DNA of 64,000 bases from the NCBI GenBank assembly GCA_016788205.1, contig JAEUTA010000022.1, positions 1 to 64,000 of the forward strand, written 5' to 3'. The position numbers and the translations under genes were made by a program. Positions 1 to 8,557 of the stretch are shown in pieces; position 1 is the stretch's first letter; each line of letters starts with the position of its first letter. The stretch comes from Flavobacteriales bacterium. GTDB lineage: Bacteria; Bacteroidota; Bacteroidia; Flavobacteriales_F; PHOS-HE28. A model generated the notes under the pieces. It was not told the DNA's origin, made no database searches, and saw nothing but the letters and a program-made list of their open reading frames with translations.

Positions 1-81
1 ACCGAGTGGATGTACGACTACAACCATCTTCGTGCTCACAAAGCACTCGGATACCGGCCGCCAGTGCTCATCCAACCCTGA
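1..81 (+). CDS. IS3-type transposase, C-terminal end (cut by window edge)
   Basis: Frame 1 is open from the first base and ends in TGA at 79-81. The 26 readable residues contain WMYDYNHLRAHKALGYRPP. This matches the end of the DDE integrase domain of IS3/IS150-type transposases, where a YN-x-x-R-x-H-x-AL-x-x-x-x-P pattern lies just before the C-terminus. The catalytic residues lie outside the window, so whether the copy is intact cannot be judged. No terminal inverted repeat is obvious in the bases that follow. The same frame continues straight into a T9SS tail (82-306). Confidence 0.75.
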   Translation, partial: TEWMYDYNHLRAHKALGYRPPVLIQP

Positions 82-306
82 TCCCAAAATGCCCTTGGAG
101 CCTCTAGTTATGATCGGCCCGAAATCAGGGGAAGCTTACAGGTAGATATACACGACATGTCAGGCCGTATGGTAAAGAGTCAGAAGGTAAGCTCGTCCAC
201 TGGTTCAGTTTCTGTTGAGAACTTATCTGCAGGCAACTACTCTGGTACGTTTTATTCGATCAGGGCGGGTGTGGTGCGTCGTTTCAGCCTCGTTGTAATC
301 CCGTGA
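82..306 (+). pseudogene. Orphan T9SS type A sorting-domain fragment
   Basis: The frame that held the transposase stays open after its stop and encodes about 74 residues ending at TGA 304-306. They include LQVDIHDMSGRMVKSQKV, then a run ending NLSAGNYSGTFYS and RRFSLVVIP. This is the usual layout of a type IX secretion C-terminal domain: a beta strand, D-x-x-G-R-x-V, a later L-x-x-G-x-Y, and a short basic or hydrophobic end. There is no start codon, signal peptide or passenger, so it is read as the tail of a secreted protein whose body was removed, most simply by the IS copy next to it. The rest of the parent gene could also lie upstream of the window. Confidence 0.6.
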
Positions 307-329
307 ACTTCCTGTTTAACCCAGGTCGA

Positions 330-1043
330 ATGCGCACACTATTTGTTTGGGTCCGCTTTTCCTACTGGGATAGACTATTGCTCTTGGTATTCCTCGTCAA
401 CGGTTCGGTGTCTGAACTCAGCGCACAAAGTGCGAGTATGGTCTTAGGGTATGAAGTTCCCGTTCATGACGATCGCGGCGGATCGACCTACGAGAACGTC
501 TCCGGCCGGAGGGTAGGAGTTTTGGTTTCTACTGGAGGGAACGGGACCGATTTCGGCATCGGATTCGATCGATGCTTCAGGTCCTACGTTTATAGGGTGA
601 ACCATCCCTACCCTTACTTGCTCAGTGAGCAGGCCGACTATGTCACGAACAGGATAACGCTGCAAGGCACTTTTCGGATCATCGGGAAGCGTTCAGACCA
701 GTTCCACATGGTCATTGGCGTTCAGGGCAATTGGATACCACGAATAGTCGTTGTGAAGCAGTTCAGCGGGGGGCGGGAATTGGTCATGGACGATCCGGAG
801 AACAAAGTCCGTTGGAGCACCGGTGTTTTTCTTGGTCTGCGCTACGTTCGACTACTCGGTAGCAGGTATTTCGCCCTGGTTGAGACCGAGGGAGGCGTAG
901 GAGGAAATGGTTTTTCAGACGAGCCGAGTCGTCTTTCACTGGACCTGCGGGCCAACCCGCCTTCGTCCGTTTTCAACGGTTGTATTAAGCTCGGGTTTGG
1001 AGTTTCGTTGCCGGGCAGCCGCAGCGGTACGGGCACACCTTGA
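330..1043 (+). CDS. Exported protein, possible outer-membrane beta-barrel
   Basis: The product is 237 aa from ATG 330. A GTG at 303 would extend it into the end of the T9SS fragment and is less likely. Near the N-terminus a hydrophobic stretch (LLLLVFLV) followed by a cleavage-like SAQ suggests a signal peptide. The mature part is rich in alternating hydrophobic and polar residues, glycine and aromatics (for example GIGFDRCFRSYVYRV and FLGLRYVRLLG), as in small Bacteroidota outer-membrane barrels. I recognise no family. Start and function are uncertain; the gene may be a remnant of the same disturbed locus as the upstream fragment. Confidence 0.5.
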   Translation: MRTLFVWVRFSYWDRLLLLVFLVNGSVSELSAQSASMVLGYEVPVHDDRGGSTYENVSGRRVGVLVSTGGNGTDFGIGFDRCFRSYVYRVNHPYPYLLSEQADYVTNRITLQGTFRIIGKRSDQFHMVIGVQGNWIPRIVVVKQFSGGRELVMDDPENKVRWSTGVFLGLRYVRLLGSRYFALVETEGGVGGNGFSDEPSRLSLDLRANPPSSVFNGCIKLGFGVSLPGSRSGTGTP

Positions 1044-1167
1044 AACAGGTGCAGGCACGAACTCCGGTCCCTTCACCGGAATGGGAGATTGGTCAGTGCC
1101 GGGCCAATGGGGGCCTAGCGCGCATTTCGACCCCTACGACTACTTTGCAAGCCAATTCGAGTTCCAT

Positions 1168-2769
1168 ATGTACCGTCTTCATTCCTGCCTCTCATTCGTG
1201 CTGGGTATGTTCCTCGCACTCGGCCTTTCCGCGCAGGACGAGCGCACCAAGATCAAGGTGCGCATGAGCGCCGATGCCGATGCCTCCGACCGGCTCATCG
1301 CCGCGCGCCTCATCCGTACGGGCGACAACAGTATCGTTGTGCTGAAGGCGAAGGCCACCGGGGTGAGCCTGATGATGATCCCCATCGTGGACCTTGAATA
1401 CCGGCTCGATCTCTACACCATGGACAAGATGGAGCTGGTACGTTCCATCGAACCGAACCTCAGTTCTTCCGTAGGGCGCACGGCACTGGAGGATATCATC
1501 ATGTTCGGCGGCAAGCCCTTGCTCATCGCCAGCCAGCGCCTGAAGGATGTGAAGAAGTTCCGGTTGTTATGGCAGCAGTTCGATCCGCGCCTGACCAAGA
1601 ACAATGCACCGTTGCAGGAGTTCGCCACCATCGACTACGAGAAGTCCACCAAGGGGTTCCCGTTCATGGGCGCCGAAGCGGCTCCGTTCGGTTTCACCAC
1701 GAAGCTTTCGCCGGACAAGACCAAGATGCTGATCTGCAGCCCGGAGATGCGTACCGAGGACAAACAGGCCGTGCACTTCTTCATGGTCGTGAACGAGCGG
1801 ATGGAGCCGCTCTGGGAGCATTTCGTCACGAGCGACGTGAAGGGCACGCGCAGCTCATTGCTCGATGTGGAAGTGACCAACGACGGCACGGCCACCGCAT
1901 GGATCAAGAACAACTTCGGGAATCGTGATGTGAAGAAGGGCGTGGTGGAGTTCGAATCCCGGATCTACCGCATGAACGCCGAAGGATCATTTGACAACAC
2001 GTTCAAGATGGAAGGTTCTGACTACCCCGTGGACGTGGATCTGCTCAGCTTGGAGGATGGTTCCATGGTGTGTGCAGGTGTATACGGTTCCTTGGATGAG
2101 AAGAAGGACAAGACGCCTGGCTCGTTCACGGCGGTGTGGGCCAAGGATGGCGATCGTTTCGAGCAACGCGGGAAATATGAGTTCCCCAAGACCGGCAAGA
2201 ACAACGATAAGATCTACGAGGACATGGTGGTGGCCGATCTATTGCGCGGGACGGATGGTAAATACCACTTCGTCACCGAGGTGAGCTTCAGCTACCAGGC
2301 TACGGTGAGTTCCGGAACGGGCGGTTCGCGAACGGTCACGAAGTACGTCAACGGCGATATGATCGCGCATTCCTTCGATGCCAGCGGCGACCTGCTCTGG
2401 CGTAACGAGTTGCCACGCTACATCAATACAACGGCCTACTACCTGGGCAACTCACAGGCGGTGCTTTTCGAGGACCAGCTGCACATCCTCTTCATCGATG
2501 ACGAGAACAACATCGAGCGCCGCAAGAAGGGCGAACGGTTGGAGAAAGGCATCGATGCCAAGGATTGCCGCAGTATGATCGTGAGTTTCGACAAGGAAGG
2601 GAAGTACCGCACCAAGATCGTCCTGGTGTCCGATAAGGATGCCGATTACCTGGCGGGAACAGGTATGTTCCAAGTGGATAAAGGCACGTTCTTCACTTAC
2701 GGTCAGCGGAAATTGGGTACCAGCAAGCTGGTTCCTGTCAAGTTGGAATTCAGCAAGGACAGCAAGTGA
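1168..2769 (+). CDS. Exported protein of unknown function (533 aa)
   Basis: ATG 1168 was chosen because it begins a clear signal peptide (MYRLHSCLSFVLGMFLALGLSAQ, about 23 residues, cut after SAQ). The reading frame upstream is open but carries no such sequence and overlaps the preceding gene. The mature protein is about 510 aa, rich in charged residues, with blocks such as SPDKTKMLICSPE and YHFVTEVSFSYQ that suggest beta-propeller-like strands. No cysteine cluster, catalytic motif or T9SS tail is seen, so it is probably periplasmic or surface-attached. It ends exactly where the convergent waaA gene ends. I do not recognise the family. Confidence 0.75.
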   Translation: MYRLHSCLSFVLGMFLALGLSAQDERTKIKVRMSADADASDRLIAARLIRTGDNSIVVLKAKATGVSLMMIPIVDLEYRLDLYTMDKMELVRSIEPNLSSSVGRTALEDIIMFGGKPLLIASQRLKDVKKFRLLWQQFDPRLTKNNAPLQEFATIDYEKSTKGFPFMGAEAAPFGFTTKLSPDKTKMLICSPEMRTEDKQAVHFFMVVNERMEPLWEHFVTSDVKGTRSSLLDVEVTNDGTATAWIKNNFGNRDVKKGVVEFESRIYRMNAEGSFDNTFKMEGSDYPVDVDLLSLEDGSMVCAGVYGSLDEKKDKTPGSFTAVWAKDGDRFEQRGKYEFPKTGKNNDKIYEDMVVADLLRGTDGKYHFVTEVSFSYQATVSSGTGGSRTVTKYVNGDMIAHSFDASGDLLWRNELPRYINTTAYYLGNSQAVLFEDQLHILFIDDENNIERRKKGERLEKGIDAKDCRSMIVSFDKEGKYRTKIVLVSDKDADYLAGTGMFQVDKGTFFTYGQRKLGTSKLVPVKLEFSKDSK

Positions 2770-4050
2770 TCAGCGCTCCAGGCGCTCCAGTATCACCGCA
2801 CTAACGCGTTGGGTAGCCCCGGTGCGCTCGGTCACGTAGTCCCGTGCGGCTTGCGATGCGCGTTCCAAAGCATGGTCGTCGCCGAGCAAGCGCTGCAACA
2901 CATCACGCAGTTCATCAGCCGTGGAGATGCTGAAGCCGGCACCGGCATCGATCAAGCCCTGGGCTTCAGCGAAACGTGCATGGTTCGGTCCGAAGATCAC
3001 GGGCTTGCCCCAGGCAGCCGCTTCCAGTGTATTGTGAATGCCACTGCCGAACCCGCCGCCCACATAGGTGATGTCCGCATAGGCATAGAGCCGGGAAAGG
3101 TAGCCCATGCGGTCCACGAGCAAGGTTCCGACCGGTCCAGGTGTATACCGGTCCAGCCCGATGTTGGACCATCGATGAAGCGGTTCGGGTAGGAATAGAG
3201 GTCCGATGCGGTCGAGTTCCTCCCGATGGAGTTCATGTGGCACGATCACTCGGCGGATCGGTGTCGAGAGCGTTGAACACGCGCCGGCAATGATCCTGAT
3301 ATCGGCAGGCCATGTGCTTCCGCAAACAAGTACCGGCCGCGCGCCCGCACGTCGGAACCGGTCCATCACCAAGTGGAGATGGTCAGCGGCGGCCGTGTCG
3401 CTTTTCGCTGTGGCAACGATCTGGCTCACCCGATCGAAGCGCGTATCGCCGCTCACGCTCACATTGCGCACATCGATCCGGGAGAGCAATTCGTGTGAAG
3501 CTTCATCTTGTACGAAGAGCCGGTCGAAACAGCGCAACATCCCGCGGTATGCAGCGCCGTACCAGGTGAAGAACGGCTGCGACGAACGGAATATGGCGCT
3601 CACTAGATAGATGGGCACTGCGGCCTCCTTCAACGCATGCAGGTGCTGGTACCAGAACTCGTACTTGATGAAGATCGCTGCTCTGGGTCGGATCAGTTGT
3701 TGTAAACGGCGGGCGTTGGCGGCAGAGTCCGGTGGCAGGTACTCCACGTGCGTGGCGAGCGGGTAGTCCTTGCGGGCATCATAGCCGCTCGGGCTGAAGA
3801 ACGTGAGAAGGACGGGTAGCTCGGGCCGTTCGCGTTTGATCGCCTCCAGCACCGGCCTTCCCTGTTCGAACTCGCCCACACTGGCGCAATGCATCCACAA
3901 ACAGCCCCGCAACTCATCGGACCTTTTCTCCAGTCGCTGCCAAAGGTCTTTGCGCCCATCTACCCACGCGCGTGCTTTGGGCACGAAGGGTGCGGCCAGT
4001 CTGATGCCGGTATGGTAGAGCGCAGTGCCGAGGCCGACCAGCAGGGCCAT
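2770..4050 (-). CDS. waaA: 3-deoxy-D-manno-octulosonic acid (Kdo) transferase
   Basis: The 426-aa product matches the length and order of WaaA/KdtA, the inner-membrane enzyme that moves Kdo from CMP-Kdo to lipid A. The N-terminal hydrophobic anchor and PKARAWVDGRK segment, the acceptor-side WMHCASVGEFEQGRP motif with its conserved glutamate, FIKYEFWY, and a C-terminal GT-B donor site (YVGGGFGSGIHNTLEAAAWG) are all visible. The start overlaps the stop of the upstream barrel gene by one base (TGATG), so the two are co-transcribed on the minus strand. With hldD at 18.9 kb it shows that the organism makes an LPS inner core. Confidence 0.95.
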   Translation of the reverse strand: MALLVGLGTALYHTGIRLAAPFVPKARAWVDGRKDLWQRLEKRSDELRGCLWMHCASVGEFEQGRPVLEAIKRERPELPVLLTFFSPSGYDARKDYPLATHVEYLPPDSAANARRLQQLIRPRAAIFIKYEFWYQHLHALKEAAVPIYLVSAIFRSSQPFFTWYGAAYRGMLRCFDRLFVQDEASHELLSRIDVRNVSVSGDTRFDRVSQIVATAKSDTAAADHLHLVMDRFRRAGARPVLVCGSTWPADIRIIAGACSTLSTPIRRVIVPHELHREELDRIGPLFLPEPLHRWSNIGLDRYTPGPVGTLLVDRMGYLSRLYAYADITYVGGGFGSGIHNTLEAAAWGKPVIFGPNHARFAEAQGLIDAGAGFSISTADELRDVLQRLLGDDHALERASQAARDYVTERTGATQRVSAVILERLER

Positions 4051-4802
4051 CAGTGATAGTGGATACGGGTGTCCTTCTTCCGGTAGATCGGCAGGGTCCA
4101 GCCGGCGCGCAGGCCGGTCAACAGGTCGAGCCTATGAGCTTCGTTATACTGCTCCGTATCGAAGTTGAACGGGTGTAGTGCTTGCGTAGCGCCCACCATC
4201 AACTCCACGCCGAAGTGGAAGTTGATGCGCCCTTTGTTGCCGAAATGCTGGTAGCCGAGATAGAACATCCCAGCGGGTCCTGCGGCGAGCCTGTCATAAC
4301 CTTGCAAATAGTCATCCTCCAGCTGGGGCACCACGTTCTTCTGTGTCTGCACACGGATCTTATGGCGCATGAACCCTCCGCCCAACTTCACGTGCAGGCC
4401 GGAGTTCTCGTTCGGTCCGAAGACCGGGAAGATCCGCCCGGCCGTGGCGAACACCGTCCATCCGCGTTGGTAGAGGAACACATCGGCCATCTCGCCTTCC
4501 GTATCCACCACCTGTCCTGCGCTGTTCAATACGTTGCGCAGTACCCCAGGCTCCACCACGTTGTTGCCGAAGAGGAAGCTGCCCTCCGCCCCCAATGTGA
4601 AGTTGTTGCGGGTCTTGCGGAACGTGCCGATACCGATGTTGCTGTTGGTGCCGAAACGATCGGCCATGTCGCCTCCGGGTAGTTGTTGCGCGTAGTCGGC
4701 CTGCACAGCGACCAGCGCTATGGTGGAGTCCTTGATCTCCTGCGCGCCTACCGAGCGGAAGAGGACAACGCAAGTGACCAGGAGGAAGGGCCGGGTGAAC
4801 AT
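4050..4802 (-). CDS. Predicted outer-membrane beta-barrel protein
   Basis: The product is 250 aa from ATG 4802. The open frame reaches 4973 but the signal peptide MFTRPFLLVTCVVLFRSVGAQ begins at 4802, and a perfect promoter element lies only 6 nt upstream of that ATG. The mature part has glycine- and aromatic-rich amphipathic strands (FGTNSNIGIGTFRKTRNNF, GLHVKLGGGFMRHKIRV, GMFYLGYQHFG), typical of small Bacteroidota outer-membrane barrels. It is translationally coupled to waaA by a one-base overlap, which suggests a role in the outer membrane or LPS layer. The exact family is not recognised. Confidence 0.7.
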   Translation of the reverse strand: MFTRPFLLVTCVVLFRSVGAQEIKDSTIALVAVQADYAQQLPGGDMADRFGTNSNIGIGTFRKTRNNFTLGAEGSFLFGNNVVEPGVLRNVLNSAGQVVDTEGEMADVFLYQRGWTVFATAGRIFPVFGPNENSGLHVKLGGGFMRHKIRVQTQKNVVPQLEDDYLQGYDRLAAGPAGMFYLGYQHFGNKGRINFHFGVELMVGATQALHPFNFDTEQYNEAHRLDLLTGLRAGWTLPIYRKKDTRIHYH

Positions 4803-4808
4803 TCGGAC

Positions 4809-4816
4809 CAAAGGTA
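4809..4816 (-). promoter_or_regulatory. Promoter -7 element TACCTTTG (barrel-waaA operon)
   Basis: Read on the minus strand, TACCTTTG is a perfect match to the Bacteroidota sigma-A -7 consensus TAnnTTTG. Only 6 nt separate it from ATG 4802, so transcription should start at or beside the start codon. It also fixes the start codon choice for the barrel gene. Confidence 0.65.
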
Positions 4817-4886
4817 GAGGCTGGTCAACGTGCCTGAAGTGCCGATGCCTTGAGCGTGAAAGCCGTTGGTGGCCAAGGTGCATGGT

Positions 4887-4894
4887 TATCTTCG
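4887..4894 (+). promoter_or_regulatory. Promoter -7-like element TATCTTCG (nucleotide-sugar operon)
   Basis: TATCTTCG fits the TAnnTT(T/C)G pattern seen before many genes in this window and lies 29 nt before ATG 4924 of the aminotransferase gene. It would drive the operon running to 14.2 kb. No clear -33 element was identified. Confidence 0.45.
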
Positions 4895-4923
4895 CCCACC
4901 CTTTTCGAAGGGTTATATCGCTG

Positions 4924-6051
4924 ATGAGACCCATCCAAATGGTCGACCTGGTCGGCCAATACCAAAAGATCAAACCCGAGGTCGATGCGGCACTTCAACG
5001 CGTCATCGATAGCACCGCTTTCATCAACGGGCCGGAGGTGAAGGAGTTCGAAAAGGAGCTCGGTGCATACTTGGGAGCGAAACACGTTATCGGGTGCGCC
5101 AACGGCACCGATGCCCTGCAGATCGCCATGATGGCCTTGGACCTCAAACCCGGCGACGAGGTCATCACCGCATCGTTCACCTTCGTCGCCACGGTGGAAG
5201 TGGTGGCCTTGCTGGGTATCGTTCCCGTGTTCGCGGATGTGCTACCAGGCACCTTCAACCTGGATCCTGCGGACATCGAACGCAAGATCACGCCCAAGAC
5301 CAAGGCCATCGTACCGGTCCATCTTTTCGGCCAGACCGCGGACATGGAAGCGATCATGAGCATTGCCGAGACGCATGGTCTGCACGTGATCGAGGACAAC
5401 TGCCAGGCCATCGGCAGCGACTACACGTTCCGTGATGGTTCGCGGAAGAAGAGCGGGACCATCGGCCATATCGGCACAACCAGCTTCTTCCCCAGCAAGA
5501 ACCTCGGCTGCTATGGTGATGGAGGTGCCATCTTCACCAATGACGACGCACTGGCGAAGAAACTGCGCCGTGTATGCAATCATGGTAGTGATGTACGCTA
5601 CTATCACGAGGTAGTGGGCGTTAACAGCCGGCTTGATTCCATGCAGGCAGCGATCCTGCGCATCAAACTGCGCCGGCTGGACGCGTATGGTGCGGCCCGG
5701 AACACTGTTGCTGCCACGTATGATGCGGCGTTCGCTGGGATACCGGCACTGCGCACACCGGAGCGCAGCCCCAACAGCACGCACGTATTCCATCAATACA
5801 CCTTGCGTGTGACGGATGGTCGTCGCGACGGTCTCAAGCAACACCTTGAGGCCCATGGGGTACCAGCAATGATCTACTACCCTGTATCCTGTCACCTCCA
5901 GAACGCGTACAAGAGCGCCCGTTCACCGGAAGGTTCCCTCCCGGTGACCGAACAACTCACGCGCGAAGTGCTCTCGCTACCCATGAGCACGGAACTGGAC
6001 AACGAACAACTCACGCACATCACCGACACGGTGAAGAGCTTCTTCAATTAG
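4924..6051 (+). CDS. wbpE: DegT/DnrJ/EryC1/StrS aminotransferase, WbpE-like
   Basis: The product is 375 aa from ATG 4924; the frame is open further upstream but family homology starts here (MVDLVGQYQKIKPEVDAAL). It is a fold-type I PLP enzyme that aminates the 3-keto group of a UDP-2-acetamido-hexuronate. Visible marks are CANGTDALQIAMMAL near residues 58-72, the VIEDNCQAIG aspartate region near 155-164, the PLP lysine at about residue 192 in FFPSKNLGCYGDGGAIFTND, and VNSRLDSMQAAIL. These blocks resemble Pseudomonas WbpE closely, and WbpD-, WbpB- and WbpA-like genes lie downstream, so the substrate is inferred from context. It is the first gene of the operon. Confidence 0.88.
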   Translation: MRPIQMVDLVGQYQKIKPEVDAALQRVIDSTAFINGPEVKEFEKELGAYLGAKHVIGCANGTDALQIAMMALDLKPGDEVITASFTFVATVEVVALLGIVPVFADVLPGTFNLDPADIERKITPKTKAIVPVHLFGQTADMEAIMSIAETHGLHVIEDNCQAIGSDYTFRDGSRKKSGTIGHIGTTSFFPSKNLGCYGDGGAIFTNDDALAKKLRRVCNHGSDVRYYHEVVGVNSRLDSMQAAILRIKLRRLDAYGAARNTVAATYDAAFAGIPALRTPERSPNSTHVFHQYTLRVTDGRRDGLKQHLEAHGVPAMIYYPVSCHLQNAYKSARSPEGSLPVTEQLTREVLSLPMSTELDNEQLTHITDTVKSFFN

Positions 6052-6054
6052 CCC

Positions 6055-7410
6055 ATGAACATCGCAGTAGTAGGAACAGGATACGTAGGTCTGGTAACCG
6101 GCACATGCTTCGCCGAGACGGGCAACCATGTGGTATGCGTGGACATCAACGCCGAAAAGGTGCAGATGATGAAGGATGGCAAGGTGCCCATCTACGAACC
6201 CCACCTGGACGTACTTTTCGAGCGGAACATCCGTCAGGGACGCCTGAGCTTCACCACGGACCTCGCTTCTGCGTTGGAGAAAGCGCAGATCGTATTCCTC
6301 GCCCTGCCCACGCCTCCCGGCGAAGATGGTAGCGCCGACCTCAGCTATGTGCTGAAAGCCGCAGGCGACATCGGCAAGCTGATGAAGGACTACAAGGTGC
6401 TGGTGGACAAGAGCACTGTGCCCGTCGGTACCGCCGAGAAGGTGCACGCCGAAGTCGCCAAATACGCGAAAGTGGAATTCGACGTGGTAAGCAACCCGGA
6501 GTTCCTGCGCGAGGGTTTTGCAGTGGATGACTTCCTGAAACCCGATCGAGTGGTGGTAGGCACCAGCAGCGACCGCGCCCGCAAGCTGATGGAGGATCTC
6601 TACAAGCCGTTCGTGCGCCAGGGCAACCCGATCATTTTCATGGATGAGCGCAGTGCTGAGCTCACCAAGTATGCGGCCAACGCCTTCCTCGCGGCCAAGA
6701 TCACCTTCATGAACGAGATCGCGAACTTCTGCGAAGCGGTCGGCGCGGATGTGGACAAGGTGCGCATCGGCATGGGTACGGATACACGCATCGGCAAGCG
6801 CTTCCTGTTCCCCGGCATCGGTTACGGTGGTAGCTGCTTCCCCAAGGATGTGCAGGCCCTGGCCAAGAGCGGCAAGGAAGCGGGTTACGACTTCCAGATC
6901 ATCGAGAGCGTGATGGAGGTGAACGAGAAGCAGAAGACCGCCTTGATGCCGAAGATCGAAGGCTACTATGGCGGCAACCTCAAAGGCAAGCACTTCGCCA
7001 TGTGGGGCTTGTCCTTCAAGCCCGATACCGACGACATCCGTGAGGCTCCGGCTTTGTACATGATCGATGCGTTGGTGGCCGCCGGTGCAACGGTTACAGC
7101 GTTCGATCCAGAGGGAGCGAACAATGTGAAGAAGATGATCGGCGACAAGATCAAGTATGCGAAAGATGAATATGAAGCGCTCGCAGGAGCGGACTCATTG
7201 ATCATCTGCACCGAGTGGGCCCTGTTCCGCACGCCGGATTTCGACCGCCTGCAGAGCAGCTTGAAGGAGCGCACCGTGTTTGACGGCCGCAATCTGTACG
7301 AGCTGGACGAGATGAAAGCCAAGGGGTTCCATTACGTGAGCATCGGCCGGAACGCGGTCACCGCCGCACACAGCCCGAAGCACAGCACCAAAGCCACGGC
7401 GAAAGCCTGA
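6055..7410 (+). CDS. ugd: UDP-glucose 6-dehydrogenase
   Basis: The 451-aa enzyme oxidises UDP-glucose to UDP-glucuronate with two NAD+. The N-terminal Rossmann fold ([19 protein letters not shown]), the [11 protein letters not shown] segment, [14 protein letters not shown] and the catalytic cysteine at about 261 in [10 protein letters not shown] are all present, followed by the C-terminal UDP-binding domain ([17 protein letters not shown]). It starts 3 nt after wbpE stops and 4 nt before the UDP-glucuronate decarboxylase gene that uses its product. The last about 20 residues, rich in His, Lys and Ala, are an unconserved tail. Confidence 0.95.
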   Translation: MNIAVVGTGYVGLVTGTCFAETGNHVVCVDINAEKVQMMKDGKVPIYEPHLDVLFERNIRQGRLSFTTDLASALEKAQIVFLALPTPPGEDGSADLSYVLKAAGDIGKLMKDYKVLVDKSTVPVGTAEKVHAEVAKYAKVEFDVVSNPEFLREGFAVDDFLKPDRVVVGTSSDRARKLMEDLYKPFVRQGNPIIFMDERSAELTKYAANAFLAAKITFMNEIANFCEAVGADVDKVRIGMGTDTRIGKRFLFPGIGYGGSCFPKDVQALAKSGKEAGYDFQIIESVMEVNEKQKTALMPKIEGYYGGNLKGKHFAMWGLSFKPDTDDIREAPALYMIDALVAAGATVTAFDPEGANNVKKMIGDKIKYAKDEYEALAGADSLIICTEWALFRTPDFDRLQSSLKERTVFDGRNLYELDEMKAKGFHYVSIGRNAVTAAHSPKHSTKATAKA

Positions 7411-7414
7411 TCAC

Positions 7415-8557
7415 ATGGCCAAGAAGGTTTCCAAGAAGGCACCTGTAGCGTCGACCCTCAGGGTCGACAAGAACACCAAAGGCGCAACCAAAGCAAGTGT
7501 AGCGTCGACCCAACGTGTCGACAAGAAGGTGCCGACCAAAGCCACTGCCCGTAAGGGTTCAGCTAGACCCAAAGACCGGGTCCTGATCACCGGTGCCGCT
7601 GGTTTCCTGGGTTCTCACCTGTGCGATCGGTTCCTGAAGGAAGGGTACCACGTGATCGCCATGGACAACCTGATCACGGGCAGCCTGAAGAACATCGAAC
7701 ACCTGTTCCACCGGGAGGATTTCGAGTTCTACCACCACGACGTTTCCAAGTTCGTGCATGTGCCGGGCGAACTGAAGTACATCCTGCACTTCGCATCCCC
7801 AGCGTCGCCCATCGACTACGAGAAGATCCCCATCCAGACCTTGAAAGTGGGTTCGTTGGGCACGCACAACCTGCTCGGTCTAGCACGCGTGAAGAAGGCC
7901 CGCATCATCGTTGCTAGCACCAGTGAGGTGTACGGCGATCCGAAGGTGCATCCGCAAAGCGAGAGCTACTGGGGCCATGTGAACCCGGTGGGCAAGCGCA
8001 GCATGTACGACGAGGCCAAGCGCTTCCAAGAGGCGATCACCATGGCCTACCACACCTACCATGGCGTGGAAACGCGCATGGTGCGCATCTTCAACACCTA
8101 CGGTCCGCGCATGCGCCTGAACGATGGCCGGGTCGTACCGGCTTTCATGGGCCAAGCCTTGCGGGGCGAGGACCTCACCATCTTCGGCAAGGGTGATCAA
8201 ACGCGCAGCTTCTGCTACGTGGATGATCTGATCGAAGGCATCTATCGGTTGCTGCTGAGCGACTACGCGGGCCCGGTGAACGTGGGCAACCCGAAGGAGA
8301 TCACCATCAAGCAGTTCGCTGAAGAGATCCTGAAGCTCACCGGCACCAAGCAGAAGCTGATACACAAACCGCTGCCCAGCGATGATCCCATGCAGCGCCA
8401 GCCGGACATCACCCTGGCGAAGAAGCTGTTGAAGTGGGAGCCGAAGGTGGACCGTGCCGAAGGCATGCGCCGGACGTTCGAATATTTCAAGGGTCTTACC
8501 AAGGCGGAGCTCAACGAGAAGGAGCACTTCAGCTTCGAGAAGTACGCCAAGAAGTGA
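7415..8557 (+). CDS. uxs: UDP-glucuronate decarboxylase (UDP-xylose synthase) with Lys-rich N-terminal extension
   Basis: From residue 55 the protein is a standard extended SDR of the Uxs family: [10 protein letters not shown] cofactor loop, [20 protein letters not shown], the active-site tyrosine and lysine in RSMYDEAKR, and [10 protein letters not shown]. It decarboxylates UDP-glucuronate to UDP-xylose and lies directly after ugd. The first about 53 residues are unusual: lysine- and alanine-rich, with the nonapeptide VASTLRVDK at residues 11-19 and VASTQRVDK at 29-37. Each is encoded by a GTAG-headed palindrome (7445-7468 and 7499-7522). An in-frame GTG at 7529 could start a shorter protein without them. 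The stop overlaps the GTG start of the next gene. Confidence 0.9.
   Translation: MAKKVSKKAPVASTLRVDKNTKGATKASVASTQRVDKKVPTKATARKGSARPKDRVLITGAAGFLGSHLCDRFLKEGYHVIAMDNLITGSLKNIEHLFHREDFEFYHHDVSKFVHVPGELKYILHFASPASPIDYEKIPIQTLKVGSLGTHNLLGLARVKKARIIVASTSEVYGDPKVHPQSESYWGHVNPVGKRSMYDEAKRFQEAITMAYHTYHGVETRMVRIFNTYGPRMRLNDGRVVPAFMGQALRGEDLTIFGKGDQTRSFCYVDDLIEGIYRLLLSDYAGPVNVGNPKEITIKQFAEEILKLTGTKQKLIHKPLPSDDPMQRQPDITLAKKLLKWEPKVDRAEGMRRTFEYFKGLTKAELNEKEHFSFEKYAKK
7445..7468 (+). repeat. REP-like palindrome, copy 1, inside uxs
   Basis: The 24 bases begin with GTAG and continue with a perfect inverted repeat, GTCGACCCT, one central C, AGGGTCGAC. A GTAG or GGAG head followed by a palindrome is the known architecture of REP sequences mobilised by RAYT transposases. 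Here it lies inside an open reading frame. Confidence 0.5.
7499..7522 (+). repeat. REP-like palindrome, copy 2, inside uxs
   Basis: This is a second 24-base unit with the same GTAGCGTCGACCC head and GTCGAC end as copy 1, exactly 54 nt (18 codons) downstream. The inner part of the palindrome has changed (AACGT in place of TCAGG), so it pairs less well. Both units keep the reading frame. Confidence 0.45.
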
